A DNA stretch of 17,644 nt. Source: Caldifarciminota bacterium. Its GTDB lineage: Bacteria; Hydrothermota; Tepidihabitantia; SM23-42. Numbering within the stretch: the first letter of the stretch is position 1; the number at the start of each line of letters is the position of its first letter. The stretch covers positions 1-17,644 of the forward strand of contig JAGMEL010000133.1 of NCBI GenBank assembly GCA_023128195.1, in the 5' to 3' direction. The translations under genes and the position numbers were made by a program. The notes beneath the pieces are model-generated. The model was not told the origin of the DNA. It worked only from the letters and a program-made list of their open reading frames with translations, and ran no database searches. Shown piece by piece: positions 12,739-17,644 of this stretch.

Positions 12739-13545
12739 ATGAAAATAAAAATAACGATATTAATACTGTTGTGTTGTGCTATTAATGCGTCAGCATGGAC
12801 TGACGAACAAAATATGTTCACAGAAAATGAATCCCTTGATTATGGGGTAAACGAAATATTTAATTCATCAACTGTAACAAATCCTTACTGGTTTGATGAA
12901 TCGAGATGGTTTCACGGTGATTCTGATATTTTATCACCATATTTTAGATCAAACGACCAAATAGACTTTTGTGTAAGTTATGATATTTGTAAATACGTAT
13001 ATAATTCCGTATCTGGCGAATATGTAAAATCAGCATGTTGTGTAACTATTGATGATTGTATTTCTGCTGAAATATATATGGAAAGTGATGGGATTAATTA
13101 TTATAGATATCCTAAAAATTTAGAACAACATATTTCTGACGGGTTTCTTATAAAAAAATACATGCAAGAAATGATGAATGCTGGGAATATTAATTGTGCC
13201 GATTATCTCAATATTGATGAATCCCAAGGGAATAACCCTGATGTGTTTGGGATTAATGCAACTGCCGATGTGGGTAATGATGAATTATCAGCCGTATATA
13301 CCGGGTTTGTTGCGCTTACCGGTGAATCAGAATCTCTACTTTCACAAAGTCCTAAATATGGTTTCGATATAGATTCCGTATGTGGTGAGGGGGGTTCTGG
13401 TGAACTTTCGCAGCAGGTTGGATGGGGTGATATAGGAGAAGCTGGAGAAAGTGGGAAATCGACATTTGAAATAATGTTTTATATGATAATACCATTATTA
13501 TTCATGTTATTATCTATACAAATGATAATGAAGGTGATAGAATGA
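12739..13545 (+). CDS. Exported, membrane-anchored protein, 268 aa
   Basis: Preceded by GGGGAGG. Signal peptide 1-19 (cleavage after ASA), an acidic ectodomain with clustered cysteines (FCVSYDICKYVY, SACCVTIDDC) and a Gly/Glu/Ser-rich linker (VCGEGGSGELSQQ...GEAGESGKS), ending in a membrane helix (FEIMFYMIIPLLFMLLSIQM). The flexible linker before the anchor is typical of stalked surface proteins. Overlaps the next gene by ATGA. Family unknown. Confidence 0.75.
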   Translation: MKIKITILILLCCAINASAWTDEQNMFTENESLDYGVNEIFNSSTVTNPYWFDESRWFHGDSDILSPYFRSNDQIDFCVSYDICKYVYNSVSGEYVKSACCVTIDDCISAEIYMESDGINYYRYPKNLEQHISDGFLIKKYMQEMMNAGNINCADYLNIDESQGNNPDVFGINATADVGNDELSAVYTGFVALTGESESLLSQSPKYGFDIDSVCGEGGSGELSQQVGWGDIGEAGESGKSTFEIMFYMIIPLLFMLLSIQMIMKVIE

Positions 13546-14498
13546 AAACAAAAATAAGTATAGCTATTTTTATAATAGCTATTATGTCAATAAGTAATGT
13601 ATGCGCAACAGCCGAATTGATAAACGAATCGTTATACATCTATGACGAATCAAACACACAATACAGAATGCATGTATGGGGTGATGATTTAGACCGTGGT
13701 GCAAACGTTGATAGGGTTAGATGTGAAGATTGTATCTGTGTTGCTATGAATATTTGGATAGCTTCCAATGAAGATTTTGAATATGACTATGAACTTAATT
13801 ATGCACCAACCGAAACAGAATATTTCACATCAATCATAACCATAAATCACACAACTTATGATTCTCTACTTTTTGGGATGTATAGAAAAATTTATGAAAC
13901 GTTAGAAATTGATGGTGTGGAAGTTGCTAATAGAAACAGAACTGGAATATTAAATGTCGGTGCATCAACACACATAGCCTTTAATACCCTTGACAGAACG
14001 TGTACCCTCGGTTCTACAAAGGTAAATAATGTCACCCTATTTTTTGATGACATGATTTGTACTGAACAATACAATGACGTATACAATGGTTCTGATGTAC
14101 AAATGAAGTTTGAAACCGTTGGAGATGAAGGTCATACAAAAAATAAGTTAGGTGGATTTACCGGTATATTTTTATCCGTATTACAAAAAATGCCTTTTAT
14201 TGGTGAATCTTTGTATAACGTGCTTTACCCACCAATGACAATCATTCAATATTCATTAAATTTTGTATTTACATTTTTAAATTTAATAATATATGACTGG
14301 TGGTATGCAGTGCTATTGTTAGAATGTATATGTATGATAAAAGCTTTATCATGTAATGGTTATGATAATGTTATGCATGTATACGTAAATACACATATAA
14401 TAATAGGCATGTTTGTATATAGTAAATTAATTATACCAACCATTAATATGATTATAAGTATTCTCAATACTATAAAGAACATGATTCAATGGTGGTAA
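13542..14498 (+). CDS. Exported protein with multi-pass C-terminal membrane domain, 318 aa
   Basis: GGTGA lies just before the ATG. Signal peptide about 1-23 (NVCA-TAE), ectodomain of about 190 residues with cysteines (VRCEDCICVAMN, RTCTLGS, MICTEQY) and sequons. Three likely membrane helices follow in the last 90 residues (TIIQYSLNFVFTFLNLIIYD, WWYAVLLLECICMI, HIIIGMFVYSKLIIPTINMI). It differs from the four proteins before it by this multi-pass end, which could form a base or pore for the spikes. An entry or membrane-fusion role is possible but unsupported by motif. Confidence 0.75.
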   Translation: MKTKISIAIFIIAIMSISNVCATAELINESLYIYDESNTQYRMHVWGDDLDRGANVDRVRCEDCICVAMNIWIASNEDFEYDYELNYAPTETEYFTSIITINHTTYDSLLFGMYRKIYETLEIDGVEVANRNRTGILNVGASTHIAFNTLDRTCTLGSTKVNNVTLFFDDMICTEQYNDVYNGSDVQMKFETVGDEGHTKNKLGGFTGIFLSVLQKMPFIGESLYNVLYPPMTIIQYSLNFVFTFLNLIIYDWWYAVLLLECICMIKALSCNGYDNVMHVYVNTHIIIGMFVYSKLIIPTINMIISILNTIKNMIQWW

Positions 14499-14500
14499 AT

Positions 14501-14644
14501 ATGTATACAATAATATTAAAAGATTCGGGTATAAAGGTTTTTGCTTTCCAAAGCAACAACCTTTTTCACCTAATGCGAAAGTTTTATAAGGTTGTAAATC
14601 AAAAGTATATGTATAAGCTAAAAAATGGATGTGCTAAAAAATGA
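14501..14644 (+). CDS. Small basic protein, 47 aa, with internal hairpin
   Basis: The ATG lies two bases after the previous stop, with GGTGG just upstream. The 47-aa product begins MYTIILKDSGIKVFAF and ends in a Lys-rich segment. Its stop overlaps the following ATG (ATGA), which argues that it is translated. A long hairpin with T-run (14533-14566) lies inside it, so the frame may instead be chance around a regulatory structure. No homology recognised. Confidence 0.5.
   Translation: MYTIILKDSGIKVFAFQSNNLFHLMRKFYKVVNQKYMYKLKNGCAKK
14533..14566 (+). terminator. Long hairpin with T-run between surface and assembly genes
   Basis: Arms 14533-14547 and 14550-14564 pair at 14 of 15 positions around a two-base loop, and the right arm runs into T14562-T14566. 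It could be a partial terminator that lowers expression of the downstream assembly genes compared with the surface genes. It lies inside a short coding frame, so it may be processed or regulatory. Confidence 0.55.
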
Positions 14645-15120
14645 ATGTAAACCCTTCAGGAATAGACGGCAAAAGTATCACTTCATCCGTTGCTAAAATC
14701 ATTGATACAATTAAGTATCGTAAATATGCAAAAGAAGGATATACAACTGTTATTTGGATAAACAAAGAAAATACGTTGGTTAAATTAGTAGACGGTCGTA
14801 TAAGAGATGCCCTTTTAACAATCCCATCACAAAACGCAGAAAAAATGATCGATAAAGTATATATCCTCCCTTCAAAGAAACTTGTAACAAGGTTATGCTT
14901 TGTAAAAGAGGATGTAAACGTTACACTTGATGTTAATGTCACAGACACATCAAAAATTTCTACAGACTTGTTTAAAAAATTTGTTAACATAAAATTGCTT
15001 GAGGACTTACAAGCATTTAATATGGGGCAAGTTTTATTAGGTGGGGCTATAGGACTTATTTTTGGATTCATGCTTGCATTAGGTCTACTGATGTTCTATG
15101 GTGTTATGGCAGGTGTGTAA
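14641..15120 (+). CDS. Tail-anchored membrane protein, 159 aa
   Basis: No signal peptide. About 125 cytoplasmic residues of mixed alpha/beta character (TTVIWINKENTLVKLVDGR, VYILPSKKLVTRLCFVKEDV) are followed by one C-terminal hydrophobic helix (LLGGAIGLIFGFMLALGLLM). With the soluble domain inside the cell and the anchor at the end, it could link the membrane-bound coat proteins to the ATPase. ATGA overlap with the gene before it. No named family. Confidence 0.75.
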   Translation: MNVNPSGIDGKSITSSVAKIIDTIKYRKYAKEGYTTVIWINKENTLVKLVDGRIRDALLTIPSQNAEKMIDKVYILPSKKLVTRLCFVKEDVNVTLDVNVTDTSKISTDLFKKFVNIKLLEDLQAFNMGQVLLGGAIGLIFGFMLALGLLMFYGVMAGV

Positions 15121-15121
15121 A

Positions 15122-15556
15122 ATGACAGCAAAACCTATTGAAGTAAAAGATACCCCTATAAAAAGTAGGGGCAACAATACAGAACCACCAAAGGATATGA
15201 ATGATTTGATTAACAAAATGTCTGTAGCTACTGCTATAAATGCTACCGACACACCAGATAACCCACAATCAAACATCGAATTAACAAATAAGGTTGTTGA
15301 CACCCTTTTCGACATGGTAAAAAGAAAGATGTTAGGTATTATGACCAACCGTCAGATATCAGGCATAAAAAAGCTTTATCTGGTTAATGATATCATTTTT
15401 GACAATCGAAAAAGTGTGTTAACCAGAATAATCGAAAATGAAATCGATTTGTCAGTATCCGTTAATGGTAAAGGTAGAGAACAATTAGTTAAGCTTACAA
15501 GGGTTGAAGATCAAACAGAACAAAGTATTGGTAGAATAAAAAGATTTTTAGGGTGA
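15122..15556 (+). CDS. Hypothetical soluble protein, 144 aa
   Basis: ATG 15122 follows the previous stop by one base and has AGGTGTG upstream; a GTG at 15098 is unlikely. The N-terminal 50 residues are polar and probably disordered (TPIKSRGNNTEPPKD, ATDTPDNPQSN), and the rest is helical and charged (KVVDTLFDMVKRKML, VEDQTEQSIGRIKRFLG). It sits directly before the ATPase and may be its partner in assembly. A short inverted repeat (CCCCTA/TAGGGG, 15153-15171) lies in its 5' coding part. Confidence 0.7.
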   Translation: MTAKPIEVKDTPIKSRGNNTEPPKDMNDLINKMSVATAINATDTPDNPQSNIELTNKVVDTLFDMVKRKMLGIMTNRQISGIKKLYLVNDIIFDNRKSVLTRIIENEIDLSVSVNGKGREQLVKLTRVEDQTEQSIGRIKRFLG

Positions 15557-15560
15557 TTAT

Positions 15561-16130
15561 ATGGATATAATAGATTTTATATGGCATCTAAATAAAAATC
15601 ATGTGATTGGTATAGTAGGTGACTTGGGTGATGGAAAAAGCATTGTAGGTGCGTCATGTGTATCTATAATGCATTCTTTAAGTCAATATACCCTTGCCCC
15701 TAAAACAGTGCTTACAAACGTTCCCTTTAGTTTTGAATGTGAGTTAGCACAATATTTCGATCAACTGAATGACCGGGAACATACCTATATTTTTATTGAT
15801 GAAATACACTTGATGGCTGATTCCCGGAAAAGCATGGCAGGAGGAAATTTTTTTACGGCAGGAATAACCGTAGACGTTCGAAAGAAATTTAATAAACTCT
15901 TTTGGACGTCACAAGAATCCTCACAAGTAGAAAAGAGGGTTAGGAATCGCACAACATTATTCCTTAACCCTATTATGGTTGATGAAAAAGAATTAATTTT
16001 TGATATTAATTTAATATCAAAACAAAAAAGACTGATAGATAGTATAACGTTGTGTCTTAAACCCTTTAAAGACGATTATGATACCCATTATATACCTATT
16101 GAGATATGCGAACGTGATGAAAACGATTAA
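15561..16130 (+). CDS. P-loop ATPase of Zot/FtsK-HerA type (assembly or packaging), 189 aa
   Basis: Walker A is GDLGDGKS (residues 20-27) and Walker B is TYIFIDEIH (75-83, D80/E81). A polar WTSQ follows (sensor-like), then EKRVRNRT, a likely arginine-finger region. The core closely resembles Zot-type morphogenesis ATPases of filamentous viruses and the A32/FtsK-HerA packaging ATPases of archaeal viruses. No membrane helix is visible, so it probably docks on membrane partners such as the tail-anchored protein at 14641. The role is energy supply for DNA packaging or extrusion of the virion. GGTGATTAT precedes the ATG. It is the last rightward gene and its stop meets the stop of the opposing gene at TTAA. 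Confidence 0.8.
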   Translation: MDIIDFIWHLNKNHVIGIVGDLGDGKSIVGASCVSIMHSLSQYTLAPKTVLTNVPFSFECELAQYFDQLNDREHTYIFIDEIHLMADSRKSMAGGNFFTAGITVDVRKKFNKLFWTSQESSQVEKRVRNRTTLFLNPIMVDEKELIFDINLISKQKRLIDSITLCLKPFKDDYDTHYIPIEICERDEND

Positions 16131-16426
16131 ATATTTGAATATATCTGATAGAAATTAGATGATACTACTATCAGATATATCATATTTAATATTAATAACC
16201 CTATATTTACTATTTTTCTATTAGTTGCTTCAAACCATGCCAAACATGCAAGGCAAAATATACCTGCAATAAACTTAACAAAAAACCAGTGATATAAAGA
16301 TGGAAAATATTTAAAGAATGGGTTAATTTCTGTAGCACCCATCCCGAGAACACCTACAAATGTTGTACCATAATCTAATGTAATGAGAACTGCCAAAAAT
16401 AATATCAATTTATTATTATTGATCAT
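16127..16426 (-). CDS. Multi-pass membrane protein, DUF5658-like, 99 aa
   Basis: About three membrane helices. The first contains LAVLITLDYGTTFVGVLGMGATEINPFF, matching the pattern D-x-x-T-T...G...E-x-NP of the DUF5658 family found in archaea and their viruses. Family function is unknown. GGTGA lies five bases upstream of ATG 16424-16426. It is the last gene of the leftward right-arm transcript, and its TAA pairs with the ATPase stop in a shared TTAA. It may modify the host membrane or block superinfection, but nothing in the sequence shows this. Confidence 0.7.
   Translation of the reverse strand: MINNNKLILFLAVLITLDYGTTFVGVLGMGATEINPFFKYFPSLYHWFFVKFIAGIFCLACLAWFEATNRKIVNIGLLILNMIYLIVVSSNFYQIYSNI
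16139..16180. terminator. Inverted repeat at the convergent gene junction
   Basis: ATATATCTGATAG (16139-16151) and CTATCAGATATAT (16168-16180) are perfect 13-bp arms around 16 bases, with weaker AT-rich pairing beyond each arm (ATTAAATATT against ATATTTAAT). It lies just past the ATPase stop and inside the last codons of the opposing gene. A bidirectional terminator for the two arms is the simplest reading, although the arms are AT-rich and no clean T-run follows. Confidence 0.5.
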
Positions 16427-16430
16427 TTTC

Positions 16431-16544
16431 TCACCATTTGACAGTATATTGGTATTGAATAAGTAGTGCTATTAACACCCCAATAAACAACATTGTGATA
16501 ATAACCATACTTACCAATACCGCGAACTTTGTTAATGTTCTCAA
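16431..16544 (-). CDS. Tiny single-pass membrane protein, about 37 aa
   Basis: The frame runs from a TTG at 16542-16544, which overlaps the previous gene's TGA and has GTGGTGA just upstream, to TGA at 16431-16433. The product is a short basic start (RTLTKF), one long membrane helix (AVLVSMVIITMLFIGVLIAL) and a polar end (QYQYTVKW). No ATG start gives the helix in full (an internal ATG at residue 13 cuts it), so the TTG start is inferred from the binding site and the overlap. Confidence 0.5.
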   Translation of the reverse strand: MRTLTKFAVLVSMVIITMLFIGVLIALLIQYQYTVKW

Positions 16545-16702
16545 GTTCTCACCACTTTAAAATCCCTTGATATTTTACACACAACAAAATATCCTCTATG
16601 GTTCATCATATTAATTTCACAATATTCTTTATTATTGTGAACAAAATATGCTGGACATGCTAATTTTGAGCATATTTTATTACCGTATCGGTCGAGTTGC
16701 AT
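16541..16702 (-). CDS. Four-cysteine mini-protein, 53 aa, possible zinc binder
   Basis: Starts MQLDRYGNKICSKLACPAYF; cysteines at 11, 16, 28 and 42 could bind one zinc. AGGTGGG precedes the ATG, which overlaps the upstream TAA by one base. The C-CPAYFVHNNKEYC stretch recalls the CKYFKNKKC stretch of the cysteine-rich protein at 2375-2632, but the match is too short to claim relationship. Cytoplasmic, function unknown. Confidence 0.6.
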   Translation of the reverse strand: MQLDRYGNKICSKLACPAYFVHNNKEYCEINMMNHRGYFVVCKISRDFKVVRT

Positions 16703-16839
16703 TATACCCACCTTAATATATATTTATCAAACCATGTCTCTTTTTGTGGTTCAAATGTAAAATCAGGGGCGTCACAATACTCCGTATTTACATTATGTAC
16801 CTTATCGAGAATCATTGACAATTCACAAACAGCATTCAT
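16702..16839 (-). CDS. Hypothetical acidic protein, 45 aa
   Basis: GGAGG at good spacing before an ATG that overlaps the preceding TGA. The product begins MNAVCELSMILDKVHNVNTE, continues with a Pro/Phe/Asp-rich part and ends TWFDKYILRWV. No recognised domain. It belongs to the tightly overlapping right-arm gene string. Confidence 0.6.
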   Translation of the reverse strand: MNAVCELSMILDKVHNVNTEYCDAPDFTFEPQKETWFDKYILRWV

Positions 16840-16952
16840 AGTATTGCCTCCAAAGATACCTTAATAAACTCCTCTTGACGTTTTCTTTCTACCGTATTCG
16901 CACCAGCTTTATCGAAAAAAGATTTGATAGGGGGGCTGTCAAACACATTCAT
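16836..16952 (-). CDS. Hypothetical protein, 38 aa
   Basis: The start ATG overlaps the previous TGA (ATGA) with GGTG upstream. Begins MNVFDSPPIKSFFDKAGANT and ends in a charged helix (VERKRQEEFIKVSLEAIL) whose codons contain the GGAGG of the next gene. The NxFDSPPIKSFF start looks like a short linear motif plus helix, as in peptides that bind a host protein; this is only a suggestion. Confidence 0.55.
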   Translation of the reverse strand: MNVFDSPPIKSFFDKAGANTVERKRQEEFIKVSLEAIL

Positions 16953-17041
16953 GATAACACCACTACTGCCAAAGTTGCCGTTATAAGAAAAACCATAAAC
17001 ACCAACACTGTGAGTATGACTTCATCGATTGTCTCATACAT
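16949..17041 (-). CDS. 30-aa single-helix membrane peptide
   Basis: Starts MYETIDEVIL and continues as one membrane helix (TVLVFMVFLITATLAVVVLS). AAGGAG lies upstream inside the preceding gene, which overlaps by eight bases. The acidic start and hydrophobic end predict an N-out or N-in single-pass peptide. Its coding reality rests on the binding site and on ATGA coupling to the next gene. Confidence 0.5.
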   Translation of the reverse strand: MYETIDEVILTVLVFMVFLITATLAVVVLS

Positions 17042-17189
17042 TAGCATCCATCTCCTTATTATCGTTGTAATGCTCCAATTGTAGAATACACAGTTGATGC
17101 ATCATCTTATCGTTTGCACGTCTCACAACGTCTAACGCATCACTTATACGACGATTGTCATTTATCAATTCTTCCATTGATATAGTCAT
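17034..17189 (-). CDS. Hypothetical helical protein, 51 aa
   Basis: Preceded by GAGGAGGAT, which is coded within the tail of the paralog gene at 17191-17340. The product is helical with a basic middle (NDNRRISDALDVVRRANDKM) and could form a coiled coil. Unlike its upstream neighbour it has no counterpart in the left arm, where a different gene (311-562) follows the paralog. Confidence 0.65.
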   Translation of the reverse strand: MTISMEELINDNRRISDALDVVRRANDKMMHQLCILQLEHYNDNKEMDANV

Positions 17190-17190
17190 A

Positions 17191-17340
17191 TTATGCATCC
17201 TCCTCTTCACTGCGCAATATTTCTTTTTCTTTACGAAGTAATGACTTTACCATACTTTCTGATTCTTCTCTTTTAACCTTCCAATATTTAATTAAATATC
17301 GGACATCTCTTAATTCAATTTGTTTGGCTTCTGATAGCAT
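17191..17340 (-). CDS. 49-aa subterminal protein, right copy of an inverted paralog pair
   Basis: Counterpart of the gene at 158-310 (about 61% identity). Conserved blocks are RDVR, LIKYWKV, REE, MVK, LL and the C-terminal LRSEEED. Charged and helical, with no known domain. The codons of the acidic tail (GAGGAGGAT) again serve as ribosome binding site for the following gene, a reason for base-level conservation beyond the protein. Its ATG follows the upstream stop by two bases, exactly as in the left arm. Confidence 0.8.
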   Translation of the reverse strand: MLSEAKQIELRDVRYLIKYWKVKREESESMVKSLLRKEKEILRSEEEDA

Positions 17341-17342
17341 AA

Positions 17343-17489
17343 TTAATCGCCTCTTAACATATTTAACGAATTAACTAGATGTTTCCTCGCTTCATTTAAC
17401 GCACCCAATTCGGCGTACATCAATGCCTCTTTAATCTCTCTTACACAACTATCACATCGTTCTGGTGTATATCTTATTTGTTCTGTCAT
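17343..17489 (-). CDS. Small helical protein, 48 aa
   Basis: The ATG is placed directly after the preceding stop and has GTGATC, the archaeal anti-Shine-Dalgarno complement, just upstream. Contains a CDSC motif (PERCDSCVREIK) and then a helical hairpin with ELGALNEARKHL and NMLRGD, resembling a single TPR-like unit. The same spacing is seen in the outermost gene (17490-17612) and in the broken left-end frame, so these may be one family. Confidence 0.65.
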   Translation of the reverse strand: MTEQIRYTPERCDSCVREIKEALMYAELGALNEARKHLVNSLNMLRGD

Positions 17490-17612
17490 TTAGATCACGT
17501 TCCGTAAATCGGTTATCAGATACTTTAAACGTTGTGCGGCTTGATCGTAATCACCATCATTCAGCAAAGATATGATAGTGTTTTTGCGTCTTTCTTCATC
17601 TTCTGGTTTCAT
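17490..17612 (-). CDS. Outermost right-end protein, 40 aa
   Basis: The ATG lies eight bases inside the TIR. The product begins MKPEDEERRKNTIISLLNDG and continues YDQAAQRLKYLITDLRNVI, two short helices around a G-D-Y turn, like half of a TPR pair. No ribosome binding site or promoter is evident upstream, since only 32 bases separate the ATG from the genome end. The 3' codons carry the binding site for the next gene. Confidence 0.55.
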   Translation of the reverse strand: MKPEDEERRKNTIISLLNDGDYDQAAQRLKYLITDLRNVI

Positions 17613-17619
17613 GGTATTG

Positions 17620-17644
17620 GTTGTGTTAGGGGTTGTCCGGGGGT
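17620..17644 (-). repeat. Right terminal inverted repeat
   Basis: Exact reverse complement of bases 1-25. On the plus strand it contains TAGGGGTTGTCC and ends in five G and a T. With its partner it marks both physical ends of a linear molecule and the two replication origins. Confidence 0.93.

Noticed and set aside
14634..15071. A 145-codon open frame on the minus strand opposite the tail-anchored protein gene.
   Set aside because: The plus-strand gene at 14641-15120 has ATGA coupling, a sensible membrane anchor and a place in the operon; the minus frame has no ribosome binding site and runs against all neighbours.
16875..17084. A plus-strand frame of 69 codons in the right arm.
   Set aside because: Four small minus-strand genes with ribosome binding sites and stop-start overlaps tile the same stretch.
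1..17644. tRNA genes, CRISPR arrays, integrase, insertion sequences.
   Set aside because: I searched by eye for cloverleaf ends, spaced direct repeats and recombinase motifs and saw none.

Overview
This window reads as one complete linear virus genome. The first 25 bases and the last 25 bases are perfect inverted copies of each other (terminal inverted repeat, TIR). The genome carries its own protein-primed family B DNA polymerase, the enzyme that copies such ends. The host is an archaeon. Start codons are preceded by archaeal Shine-Dalgarno sequences (GGTGA, GGAGG, AGGTGA). Surface proteins are rich in N-x-S/T sequons. One capsid-like protein carries an FN3/Ig-like module of the type I associate with surface proteins of Methanosarcinales and related methanogens or methanotrophs. 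A class III (anaerobic) ribonucleotide reductase fragment fits an anaerobic host. The Methanosarcinales-like host is inference; archaeal virus is well supported. The nearest lifestyle analogues are spindle-shaped archaeal viruses (fuselloviruses, His1, thaspiviruses) and the linear pleolipovirus His2.

Layout. All genes point inward from the two ends and meet at 16127-16130. The left arm (1-744) holds small genes, then a non-coding control region (745-928) with a perfect palindrome. Positions 929-2979 hold small cytoplasmic genes of unknown role, including an abundant-looking 128-aa protein followed by a hairpin terminator and a 208-aa basic protein. Positions 2995-6290 form the replication and nucleotide module: a MazG-like NTP pyrophosphatase, a free-standing C-terminal (zinc site plus glycyl-radical loop) piece of anaerobic ribonucleotide reductase NrdD, a basic protein proposed as terminal protein, and the polymerase. 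Positions 6308-7308 hold small genes, including a likely helix-turn-helix protein and a single-pass membrane protein.

Positions 7292-15120 are the virion module. It has two related capsid-type membrane proteins, each ending in its own hairpin terminator that overlaps the stop codon. Five exported proteins with C-terminal membrane anchors follow, one of them 747 aa with carboxypeptidase-regulatory-like domains. A 47-aa ORF containing a hairpin and a tail-anchored protein complete it. Positions 15122-16130 hold a soluble protein and a Zot/FtsK-HerA-like P-loop ATPase for assembly or packaging.

The right arm (16127-17612, minus strand) is a tightly overlapping string of ten mini-genes of 30-99 aa, mostly unrecognisable. 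The third gene from the right end is a clear paralog of the second gene from the left end, and the outermost small proteins of both ends look related. The subterminal regions are therefore a decayed inverted gene duplication. No integrase, tRNA, CRISPR array or insertion sequence is visible.
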